Positions 7,394 to 14,639 of a DNA stretch of 14,646 nucleotides are shown piece by piece (position 1 is the stretch's first letter; the number at the start of each line of letters is the position of its first letter). A program made the position numbers and the translations under genes. The notes beneath the pieces are model-generated. The model was not told where the DNA came from. It did no database searches and saw only the letters and a program-made list of their open reading frames with translations. The stretch is from HGM12669 sp048527645 (GTDB lineage Bacteria > Bacillota > Clostridia > Oscillospirales > CAG-272), in NCBI GenBank assembly GCA_048527645.1, contig DBGFNI010000142.1, positions 1 to 14,646 of the forward strand. The letters are read 5' to 3'.

Positions 7394-7415
7394 AACTTTT
7401 TTGCCAATCTGTCAA
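7387..7415 (-). promoter_or_regulatory. Near-consensus sigma-A promoter of the citrate operon
   Basis: On the minus strand TTGACA (7415-7410) is followed after exactly 17 bases by TATACT (7392-7387). That is a perfect -35 box and five of six -10 positions. The start would lie near 7380, giving a leader of about 26 bases before the ATG at 7354. Such a strong promoter overlapped by a palindrome fits control by repression. Confidence 0.85.
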
Positions 7416-7463
7416 GGCAGCAGCACAATTTTTCGCCGGTGCTGCCCTCACCGAAAGCGGCAC

Positions 7464-7506
7464 AAAAAAGCCCCGGAAACAAATGCGCTTGCATTTGTTT
7501 CCGGGG
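7464..7506 (-). terminator. Intrinsic terminator after spoIVA
   Basis: A perfect 16-bp stem (7471-7486 with 7491-7506) closes a 4-base loop. On the minus strand it is followed by six T (7469-7464) after one C. It begins 15 bases past the spoIVA stop and insulates spoIVA from the citrate operon promoter just beyond. Confidence 0.93.
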
Positions 7507-7521
7507 GAGCGGATGCAAGGA

Positions 7522-9027
7522 TCACAGCAGGATGCAGATCAGCCCCTGACTGCCTTCGTTGATAATCCGCTCGATCGTCTCCACCAGCTTTTGCCGCGCG
7601 TCAAGCGGCATATGCTCCAGCTTGTTGTGCAGCCCCTCGTTGATCAGTGCGTGAAGCGATTTGCCGAAGATGTTGGTCTCCCAGATCTTCAGTCGGTCCT
7701 CTTCAAATTCGCGCATCAGATAGTTCACCATTTCCTCCGACTGCTCCTCCGTGCCGACCGTCGGAGAAACCTCAGCCTCAATATTTGCGCGAATCATATG
7801 GATGGAGGAGGCGCTGGCCTTCAGCTTCACGCCCCAGCCGCCGTTTTGCTTCACAATCTGCGGCTCTTCCAGTTGCAGATCGCTGATCTGCGGCATGACA
7901 ATCCCGTATCCCTTCTCATTGACGTCGTCCAGCGCCTGCGCCACGCGTTCAAACTTGCTTTTCATCACTGCAAGCTGCTGCAACAGGGTGAAAAGCTCCT
8001 TTTCATTGCTGACGGCAAAGCCGGTCTGCTCGCTCAGGGTATCGTAAAAGGCGTTTGCGGGCAAGGTCAGACGGACACGCGCACTGCCCTGCCCCAGGGC
8101 AATCCCCAGCAGCTGAGCGTCGGTAATCTGATCGCCGCAGATTTGCTCCAAAAACTTGGTTTTGATCTCGCCGATTCTGCGTATCGAATTTGCTGCCTCT
8201 AAAATGCGCTTGAGCATTTCTTGCTTCATTGGATGCTCCGGGGGGAGCGCGCTGAGCCACGTCGGATATTCCAGACGGATTTCTCCCACCGGAAACTCCA
8301 GCAAAACCATCTCCAGAATTTTTCGGATATCATAGATATCCAAATCCAAACAGTTGACCAGTGCAACCGGCGCGCCGTATTTTTCCTCCAGCTCCATTGC
8401 AAGCGCGATAGAGCTGACATCCTCCGGCGTTTGGGAATTGAGAATGATGACAAACGGCTTTTTGCACGCCTGCAGCTCCGACACGGTCCGTTCCTCGGCA
8501 GCAATATAACTGTTGCGGTCGATCTCGCCGATGGTGCCGTCCGTCGTCACCAGCACGCCGATGGTCGCATGCTCCCGGATCACCTTTTGCGTTCCCGTTT
8601 CCGCCGCTGTTTCAAAGGGAACCGGCTGCTCAGACCACGGCGTGTGCACCAGACGCGTTTCCCCGTTTTCCTCCGCGCCCAGCGCCTGCGGCACCATAAA
8701 CCCGACACAGTCCACCATTTTCACCTGCATCGTCGCGCCGTTTTCCTCGTCCAAAACCACCGTGACCGCCTGATCGGGAATGAATTTCGGCTCTGTCGTC
8801 ATCACGGTTTTTCCTCTTGCGCTCTGCGGCAGCTCGTCGCGCGTCCGCTCCCGTTCGTATTCATCCGGGATGTTCGGGATGACCAGCTGCTCCATGAAAC
8901 GCTTGATAAACGTACTCTTCCCGGTGCGAACCGGTCCGACAACGCCCATGATCACATTGCCGCCCGTCCGCGTGGCAATATCCTCATATATATTTGTATT
9001 GGTATTGACCCGGTTTTCCAATGCCAT
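7522..9027 (-). CDS. spoIVA: Stage IV sporulation protein A (spore-coat morphogenetic ATPase)
   Basis: SpoIVA forms the basement layer on which the spore coat assembles, polymerising around the forespore with ATP hydrolysis in the mother cell. The roughly 500-residue product aligns along its length with the 492-residue Bacillus subtilis protein. It starts with IYEDIATRTGG, has the Walker A GPVRTGKS at 31-38, the segment DELPQSARGKTVMTTEPKF, VDCVG at 105-109, and ends RIINEGSQGLICILL. The frame is open for 40 codons further upstream, but that would start before the promoter. The ATG at 9027 is only two bases after its GGAGG. A TTG at 9021, with eight-base spacing, may be the real start (499 residues). 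The gene stands alone between two terminators, behind a sigma-E-like promoter. Confidence 0.96.
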   Translation of the reverse strand: MALENRVNTNTNIYEDIATRTGGNVIMGVVGPVRTGKSTFIKRFMEQLVIPNIPDEYERERTRDELPQSARGKTVMTTEPKFIPDQAVTVVLDEENGATMQVKMVDCVGFMVPQALGAEENGETRLVHTPWSEQPVPFETAAETGTQKVIREHATIGVLVTTDGTIGEIDRNSYIAAEERTVSELQACKKPFVIILNSQTPEDVSSIALAMELEEKYGAPVALVNCLDLDIYDIRKILEMVLLEFPVGEIRLEYPTWLSALPPEHPMKQEMLKRILEAANSIRRIGEIKTKFLEQICGDQITDAQLLGIALGQGSARVRLTLPANAFYDTLSEQTGFAVSNEKELFTLLQQLAVMKSKFERVAQALDDVNEKGYGIVMPQISDLQLEEPQIVKQNGGWGVKLKASASSIHMIRANIEAEVSPTVGTEEQSEEMVNYLMREFEEDRLKIWETNIFGKSLHALINEGLHNKLEHMPLDARQKLVETIERIINEGSQGLICILL

Positions 9028-9052
9028 GTCCTCCGCACATTTCTTTTGCTTT

Positions 9053-9083
9053 ATGCTTATGCGCGTCTGACACAGAATATGAC
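9053..9083 (-). promoter_or_regulatory. Sigma-E-like sporulation promoter of spoIVA
   Basis: On the minus strand GTCATATT (9083-9076) matches the sigma-E -35 element. After 14 bases CATAAGCAT (9061-9053) partly matches the -10 element: the leading CATA agrees, the rest less well. Spacing and distance to the gene are right, and spoIVA is a known sigma-E gene in Bacillus subtilis. Confidence 0.6.
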
Positions 9084-9089
9084 TGAACC

Positions 9090-9124
9090 GCGGCGGCGCG
9101 CCGCGCACCTTTTTTCGCCGCCGC
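9090..9124. repeat. GC-rich inverted repeat upstream of the spoIVA promoter
   Basis: GCGGCGGCG (9090-9098) and CGCCGCCGC (9116-9124) can form a perfect 9-bp stem with a 17-base loop that includes six T. The left part also contains a shorter self-complementary GCGGCGCGCCGC. It lies between the -35 element of spoIVA and the terminator of the foldase gene. It has no assigned function and may be chance in GC-rich DNA. Confidence 0.35.
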
Positions 9125-9165
9125 AAAAGAACGTGCACACCCGTCAAAATCAGCGGTTCCTATGC

Positions 9166-9209
9166 AAAGAAAGGGCATGCCGTGTGAAAAAACGGCATGC
9201 CCTTTTTGT
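9166..9209. terminator. Intrinsic terminator after the foldase lipoprotein gene
   Basis: AAAGGGCATGCCGT (9170-9183) and ACGGCATGCCCTTT (9192-9205) form a perfect 14-bp stem with an 8-base loop. On the minus strand the stem runs into TTTCTTT. On the plus strand it runs into five T. It ends the pth-mfd-foldase unit 36 bases past the last stop. Confidence 0.88.
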
Positions 9210-9241
9210 CCCTTTCGGTACAACGGTACGGTGGTAATTTG

Positions 9242-10369
9242 TCAGTGGGTGAAATAGGAAATATCCGCCTGCTGCAAGGCGTACTTTTCCGTGACCTTTT
9301 TGTTTTCCCGGATGTTTGCAATGTCATCCGCGATCATCGCCGCGTAATGCTCGCTGTTAAGATAATCGGTGAAATATTCTGTCATATCGGAATAATCCGC
9401 ATTGCTCCAAGGCGATGCGGGCAAATCGACCCGCTGCACAATTTCAAAGCCGTAATCGTCCGTAACCAGCGTGCACGCACCGACCTGCAGCTGCAAAACG
9501 GCGTCGGTCAGCGTTTCGTTGAAGACCGAATAAAAGTCGGAGACCAGATACCCTGCCGCAAATTTTTCACTGTCGGCATCCTGATTATACTGCTCTTGCA
9601 GCACGTCAAAATCGCCGCCCGCCTGCACCTGCTGCAGCACGCTCTGCGCCAGCGCCTCTTTTTCCGCGCGTTCGGCTTCGGTCAGCTGACGGGTAATCAG
9701 CTTGCCCGATTCATCGGTTTTGGCGCTGCCGTCCTCGTTGAGCAGATTGATGCCGTCCGTTCGAATCAAAATCATGCGAAACGCCGCGTAGTGCTTTTGA
9801 TAAAAAGCGTTGACATCCTCGTCGGAGATGCTCACACTGCCCTGCACCCCGAGCGTCGACGAGCCGTAGAGCTTCTGCCGCACCGCGTTTGCCTTTTCTT
9901 CCATAATCAATATTTCACGCAGCGCGTCATAATCAATCCCCATTTTCGCCAAATATTCATTCATCGTATCCACCGAGCCGAAATCGTTAATCCGTGAGGA
10001 CAGATACGAATCAATCTGTGCCACGGCGTCCTCCGATAACGTCAGTCCCAGCTTCTCAAACTGATATGCGCCGATCAGCGTCATTTTCACATTTTCCCGG
10101 AACTGCTGCGTGAAATATTCGCCGTTGGTCGTGCCGTCTGAACGCTTCTGCCCGAAAAAGGCGTCGCTGTCCTCTCCGTGATAGCTGTTGAGAAAGCTGT
10201 ATTTATAAAAAGACATCCAATAGCGCCACATCCCCTCATCCACTCTGACCCCGCCATACGACATTGCCGTCTTTTTTGCAAAGCAAGCGGAAAATGAAAG
10301 GCAGAGCGCCGCCGCGAGCAAGACAGCCAAGAGCCTTACCGCCCGGTTGTTGCGACCGTGTTTCATCAT
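9242..10369 (-). CDS. Parvulin-like peptidyl-prolyl isomerase lipoprotein (PrsA/SurA-like foldase)
   Basis: This predicted membrane-anchored foldase helps exported proteins fold outside the membrane. With the ATG at 10369 it has 375 residues. A basic start (KHGRNNRAVR) precedes a hydrophobic stretch (13-28) and Cys29 in FSAC, an imperfect lipobox with Phe at -3. A helical SurA/PrsA-type N-domain follows. A divergent parvulin-like domain comes last: FRMILIRTD, then a roughly 20-residue insert, AGGDFDVLQEQYNQD, and VGACTLVTDDYGFEIVQRV. Catalytic activity is uncertain because the usual parvulin residues are not well preserved by eye. The ATG overlaps the mfd stop as ATGA, with GGAGG six bases upstream, so translation is coupled to mfd. 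The frame is open 33 codons further upstream, but that would lie inside mfd and precede the signal peptide. A foldase gene after mfd is common in Clostridia. Confidence 0.82.
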   Translation of the reverse strand: MMKHGRNNRAVRLLAVLLAAALCLSFSACFAKKTAMSYGGVRVDEGMWRYWMSFYKYSFLNSYHGEDSDAFFGQKRSDGTTNGEYFTQQFRENVKMTLIGAYQFEKLGLTLSEDAVAQIDSYLSSRINDFGSVDTMNEYLAKMGIDYDALREILIMEEKANAVRQKLYGSSTLGVQGSVSISDEDVNAFYQKHYAAFRMILIRTDGINLLNEDGSAKTDESGKLITRQLTEAERAEKEALAQSVLQQVQAGGDFDVLQEQYNQDADSEKFAAGYLVSDFYSVFNETLTDAVLQLQVGACTLVTDDYGFEIVQRVDLPASPWSNADYSDMTEYFTDYLNSEHYAAMIADDIANIRENKKVTEKYALQQADISYFTH

Positions 10370-13300
10370 GCGTTTCCTCCCGATGCGTCTTTGTTTTCCT
10401 TCCGGATGGTTTCCAATTCTTCCAGCATGGTATACAGTGCCGGCACGATTTTGCCCGGCAGACGGCATTGCAGGTAAGGCTTTTCACCGGCAATCAAACG
10501 GATGCGGCGGCGCTGCTTCTCCTGCTCATAGCGATCTCCAAGCGTGCTCCATGCGGCAAAATCCAGCTGTGCCACATAGAGCGCAACCCAGCCGTTTTTG
10601 TCCTCAATCCGCGTAATCCCGGCATTTTGCGCCAACGCACGCAAATAAGAAATGCCCAGCAGATTTTCCGTTTGTACGGGCGGCGTGCCGAATCGGTCGC
10701 ACAGCTCGTCATACACATCGTCATAGTCTGCACGGCTCTCCACCGCGGCAATCTTCTTGTATACGTCAATCCGCTGCGCGGAGGAGCTGATATAGCTCTG
10801 CGGCAGCGTGGCGTCAACCGACAGCGAAATCACGCACTCCGTTTTCTGCGGTACCGCCTCGCCCTTCTCCTCCAAAATCGCCTCGTTTAACAGTTTGACA
10901 TACAGATCGTAGCCCACCGCGTCCATATGCCCGTGCTGCTGCGCGCCGAGCAGATTTCCCGCGCCGCGGATCTCCAGATCCCGCATCGCGATCTTAAATC
11001 CCGCGCCGAATTCCGTAAACTCGCGAATCGCGTTCAGCCGCTTGCGCGACACCTCGGTGAGCACACTGCTGCGCGGATAGGTCAGATAAGCATAAGCGCG
11101 TCTGCCGCTGCGTCCGACGCGTCCGCGAATCTGATGCAGCTGCGCCAGCCCCATCTTGTCAGCGCGCTCCATGATCAGCGTGTTGGCATTGGGCACATCC
11201 ACCCCGGTCTCAATAATCGTCGTTGAAACCAGCACGTCAATCTCCCCGTTCACCATCATCTGCCAAATGCGATTGAGCTCTTCCTTGTCCATTTTACCGT
11301 GCGCGCATACCACACGCACATCGGGAATGCTCTGACGAAGCATGGCTGCCACCGCGTCGATGTCCTCCACGCGGTTGTGCAGCCAGAACACCTGACCGCC
11401 CCGGCGCATCTCCTGCCGCACCGCGTCTGTCAGGATCGCCTGATCATATTCCAGCACAAAGGTCTGAATCGGGACGCGGTCGCCCGGCGCCTCGTCCAGA
11501 ATGCTCATGTCGCGGATCCCGCTCATCGCCATATTCAGCGTGCGGGGGATCGGCGTCGCAGTCAGCGTCAGGACGTCCACGTTTTTAGAAAGCTCCTTGA
11601 GCCGTTCCTTCTGCTTCACGCCGAAGCGCTGCTCTTCGTCGATGATCACAAGCCCCAGATCACGGAATGTGACATCTGCGGAGACCATGCGGTGCGTCCC
11701 CACCAGAATATCAATTTCCCCGCGCCGTACTCTGCGCAATATCTCCTGCTGCCGCGCCGGCGCACGCATGCGGGAAAGCAGCTCCGCCGTTACGGGAAAG
11801 CCCCGCATCCGCGCAAGAATCGTTTGATAGTGCTGCAATGCCAGCAAGGTGGTCGGAACCAAAATCGCCACCTGCTTGCCGCTGAGCACAGCCTTAAAGG
11901 CGGCGCGCAGCGCCACCTCGGTTTTTCCATACCCCACATCCCCGCACAGCAGGCGGTCCATGGGAACCGGCTTTTCCATATCGCGCTTGATTTCTTCTGC
12001 CGCCTGCAGCTGCGCCTGCGTCTCCTCAAACTCAAAGGTACTCTCAAAATCGCGCTGCATCGGGTCATCCTTGGCAAATGCAAAGCCCGGCGTGCGGCTG
12101 CGCGCCGCATACAGCTGAATCAGCTCGTGCGCCATCTCTTTGGTGGCGGCACGTGCTCTTGTTTTTGCGCGTTTCCATTCCGCGCCGCCCATTTTGGACA
12201 GCTTGACCCCGCTATCCTCCCCCGCCGCACGGGGACCGATATATTTCGAGATGCGATCCAACTGATCACAGGGGATAAACAACTCATCCGTGCCCGCGTA
12301 TCGGATTTTGATATAATCGCGGGTGATGCCGCCGGAGGAGGTGATGGACTGGATTCCAAGATACTGACCGATGCCGTGCGCCTCATGCACGACATAGTCT
12401 CCCACCGTCAGGTCGTTGTAAGAGGCGATCTTCTCCGCCGCTGACTTCTTTTTTTTGCGCCCCGTGCCGCTTTGCCTGAGCGCCCGCGCGTATGCACTCT
12501 CTGCGGGATAGAGGGAGAGCACGACAAAATGCGTGCCGGGCAATTCATATCCCTCCGTGCGCACCCCCTCGGTGAGCAGCGGAACCCCCGGCGTCAGTTC
12601 CATGATGCTGCCCGGCAGCTTTTGGGTGCTGGGGATGTTCTCTGCAAAGAGCGTTTGCTGCATCTGCTGTTGGCTGTTGCGGTTCGGCGTCAGCAGTACA
12701 ATCCTGTACTTCTGCGCGATATAATGCTGTAAATCCTCCAGCAGCAGCGGAATCTGGTCGGCATAGCTGACCGTCTGTTTTGCCTGAAACGAAAAAATAC
12801 CGGATAGCTTTCGGTCTGCCCCGCCGGCAAAGGTGTTGACCAACACGGCAGGCAGAGCGCCCAGCACCGCGTCAAAATCGCTCTTTCCTTTGCTGTAAAC
12901 TGCGTATTTCCCGGGCACCAGTCCCTCTTCGATCAGCGTCCGCGCCTGCTCGGTATGACGGAAATCATGCCCCTGCAAGCTCTCGCCGCACCGATCTGTA
13001 TCACACACAATCACCGGGGCGGCATGCTCCCCCGTGACAAAATAATCCAAAAGGCACACGGGCTTTTCATAGATCACGGAGATATATTTGTCCAAAAATG
13101 TGCAGTCGCCGTCTCCCCGCAGCATTTCCAGTTCTTCCGCCAGGCTTTCCCGCGCTTTCTCCCCGGCAGCCTTTTTGAGCTGCGCCGTCACCGTGCGGCA
13201 CAGTTTCTCTTTGCTTTGCGACGACAGCAGAATCTCTCTGGCGGGGGTAATTTCGCAGCGGTCGATCTGCTCGATTTTCCGCTGCGTCATGGGATCAAAA

Positions 13301-13938
13301 ATGCCCATCTGATCGATTTCATCGCCGAAAAACTCAATCCGCACCGGATTTTCCATTGCGGGCGGGAACAAATCCAGGATGCCGCCCCGCACACTGTACT
13401 GACATTTTCCATCAACCAGCTCCACCCGTCGGTATCCGGCGTCGGAAAGAAAGCGGCACAGCTGCTGCGGCGCATATTCCTCGCCGAAACGCAGCGTCAG
13501 CGTGTTGCTGCGCAGCACTTCGGGGGGCATGGTGTATTGCAGCAGCGCCTGGGGTGTTGTCAGTACCGCGTCCAATTCTCCCGATACCAGTCCGTGCAGC
13601 ACGCCGAGCCTCTCGTGCTCAAACTCACGGGAGGCTGTCATGTGATAAAACATAAAATCGCGCTGCGGATAGTGCGCACAGCAAATGCCGTACTGTGCAA
13701 AAACCCCGGACAGCTTGCGGATTTCTTTTTCATCCGGCAGCACCAGCAAAACACTGCGCTGCGCGCGATCGCGCAGATCTTCTGTCAGCGCCGGCAGGAA
13801 TACGCACAGTGCGTTTTCCCCCAAACCCGTCGCCAGCATCGGCAAGGGCTTTTGCCGGCGACTTGCCTGATCGAAGTTTTCCAGCAGATGAATATATTCC
13901 CGCTGCGCGCGAATGCTCTCTAAAAACAGTTGGTTCAT
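10366..13938 (-). CDS. mfd: Transcription-repair coupling factor Mfd
   Basis: Mfd removes RNA polymerase stalled at DNA damage and recruits the UvrABC excision machinery. At 1190 residues it has the family's full length. The UvrB-like region fills the N-terminal part, with YSVRGGILDLFPP at about 181-193. The CarD-like polymerase-interacting domain follows (about 508-575, VGDYVVHEAHGIGQYLGI). The translocase has Walker A GDVGYGKTE at 666-674, the DEEQ box at 767-770, TATPIPRTL at 793-801 and RGRVGRSGRRAYAYL. A C-terminal TRCF domain ends the protein. The ATG at 13938 has a modest AGGTG site and lies 34 bases after pth. B. subtilis carries fin (yabK) between these genes; it is absent here. The stop overlaps the next gene's ATG by four bases. 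An A8 run encodes the RKKKKS linker. Confidence 0.97.
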   Translation of the reverse strand: MNQLFLESIRAQREYIHLLENFDQASRRQKPLPMLATGLGENALCVFLPALTEDLRDRAQRSVLLVLPDEKEIRKLSGVFAQYGICCAHYPQRDFMFYHMTASREFEHERLGVLHGLVSGELDAVLTTPQALLQYTMPPEVLRSNTLTLRFGEEYAPQQLCRFLSDAGYRRVELVDGKCQYSVRGGILDLFPPAMENPVRIEFFGDEIDQMGIFDPMTQRKIEQIDRCEITPAREILLSSQSKEKLCRTVTAQLKKAAGEKARESLAEELEMLRGDGDCTFLDKYISVIYEKPVCLLDYFVTGEHAAPVIVCDTDRCGESLQGHDFRHTEQARTLIEEGLVPGKYAVYSKGKSDFDAVLGALPAVLVNTFAGGADRKLSGIFSFQAKQTVSYADQIPLLLEDLQHYIAQKYRIVLLTPNRNSQQQMQQTLFAENIPSTQKLPGSIMELTPGVPLLTEGVRTEGYELPGTHFVVLSLYPAESAYARALRQSGTGRKKKKSAAEKIASYNDLTVGDYVVHEAHGIGQYLGIQSITSSGGITRDYIKIRYAGTDELFIPCDQLDRISKYIGPRAAGEDSGVKLSKMGGAEWKRAKTRARAATKEMAHELIQLYAARSRTPGFAFAKDDPMQRDFESTFEFEETQAQLQAAEEIKRDMEKPVPMDRLLCGDVGYGKTEVALRAAFKAVLSGKQVAILVPTTLLALQHYQTILARMRGFPVTAELLSRMRAPARQQEILRRVRRGEIDILVGTHRMVSADVTFRDLGLVIIDEEQRFGVKQKERLKELSKNVDVLTLTATPIPRTLNMAMSGIRDMSILDEAPGDRVPIQTFVLEYDQAILTDAVRQEMRRGGQVFWLHNRVEDIDAVAAMLRQSIPDVRVVCAHGKMDKEELNRIWQMMVNGEIDVLVSTTIIETGVDVPNANTLIMERADKMGLAQLHQIRGRVGRSGRRAYAYLTYPRSSVLTEVSRKRLNAIREFTEFGAGFKIAMRDLEIRGAGNLLGAQQHGHMDAVGYDLYVKLLNEAILEEKGEAVPQKTECVISLSVDATLPQSYISSSAQRIDVYKKIAAVESRADYDDVYDELCDRFGTPPVQTENLLGISYLRALAQNAGITRIEDKNGWVALYVAQLDFAAWSTLGDRYEQEKQRRRIRLIAGEKPYLQCRLPGKIVPALYTMLEELETIRKENKDASGGNA

Positions 13939-13972
13939 GAATCACCTATCTCGATTCGGAAAACAATTCGTC

Positions 13973-14602
13973 CTACTTTCCGTTGCAGCGCTGCATGGCG
14001 CCGTCCGTATCGCCCCGGAGGATATCGCACACGCCGAGATAGACCGTCTCCAGTTTTTCCCGCAGCACGTCAAGCTCCTGCGCGCCAAACGGCGAGAGCA
14101 CCCAGTCTGCCAGCGGCATGCGGGGGTCCGGCTTTTGCCCGACGCCGATTTTGATACGGGGAAATTGATCGGAACTGAGCTGATAAATAATGTCGCGCAT
14201 CCCGCGCTGTCCGCCGTCCGAGCCGCTCCGACGCACGCGCAGCCGCCCGACGGATAAATTGATATCATCGCAGAGCACGCAGATATTTTGGGGCTCAATT
14301 TTGTAAAAATTGGCAAAATCCCGCACGCAGCCGCCCGACGCGTTCATATAGGTCTGGGGCTTGATCAGCAAAACGCGTTTCTCCGCCAAAGTCACATCGT
14401 CATACAGACCGTTGAATTTTCCCCGCGTCACATCGCCCCCGCATTTTGAAGCGATATAATCCAGCGCAATAAATCCCGCGTTGTGCCGGGTGTTGACATA
14501 GTCGCGTCCGGGATTGCCCAATCCGACCACCAGATGCGTCGGCGGCGTGAGCGGGCGGGACTCCGATTCGATTTTGCGAAATAAATCAAAAATGTTATGC
14601 AA
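13973..14602 (-). CDS. pth: Peptidyl-tRNA hydrolase
   Basis: Pth releases peptides from tRNAs that drop off the ribosome, recycling the tRNA. The 209-residue product shows GLGNPG (27-32, Asn30), NTRHNAGF with the catalytic His40, KPQTYMNASG with Asn87, and CDDINL with Asp112. Where most relatives have GGHNG, this one reads GGQRG (130-134). It thus replaces the residues equivalent to E. coli His113 and Asn114, which help bind the tRNA-peptide. About 20 residues precede the usual Pth start. They are probably real, because the TTG at 14602 has AGAGG (14615-14611) eight bases upstream and no better start lies closer to the domain. It opens the pth-mfd-foldase unit. Identity is firm; the changed motif makes full activity slightly less certain. 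Confidence 0.92.
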   Translation of the reverse strand: MHNIFDLFRKIESESRPLTPPTHLVVGLGNPGRDYVNTRHNAGFIALDYIASKCGGDVTRGKFNGLYDDVTLAEKRVLLIKPQTYMNASGGCVRDFANFYKIEPQNICVLCDDINLSVGRLRVRRSGSDGGQRGMRDIIYQLSSDQFPRIKIGVGQKPDPRMPLADWVLSPFGAQELDVLREKLETVYLGVCDILRGDTDGAMQRCNGK

Positions 14603-14633
14603 TGTTCTGTCCTCTGTTTTTCTTCTTCTGTTT

Positions 14634-14639
14634 ATTATA
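14634..14639 (-). promoter_or_regulatory. -10 box of the pth promoter
   Basis: On the minus strand a perfect TATAAT (14639-14634) lies about 30 bases before the TTG start of pth. The -35 box falls beyond the right edge of the window. It probably drives pth, mfd and the foldase gene together, as no promoter or terminator is evident between them. Confidence 0.6.

Noticed and set aside
7416..7446. An imperfect inverted repeat (GGCAGCAGCAC with GTGCTGCC) upstream of the citrate operon -35 box.
   Set aside because: The arms pair only with a bulge around a long loop, no T-run follows in a useful place, and a much better terminator lies next to it.
9028..9147. A 40-codon N-terminal extension of SpoIVA.
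   Set aside because: It would begin upstream of the sigma-E-like promoter, and family members start near IYEDIATRTGG.
10370..10468. A 33-codon N-terminal extension of the foldase lipoprotein.
   Set aside because: It lies inside the end of mfd in another frame and would place the signal peptide internally. The ATG at 10369 has a good ribosome binding site.
10754..10761. A TTGTATAC half-match to the GntR operator inside mfd.
   Set aside because: It lacks the second half of the palindrome and lies in coding sequence; chance occurrence is likely.
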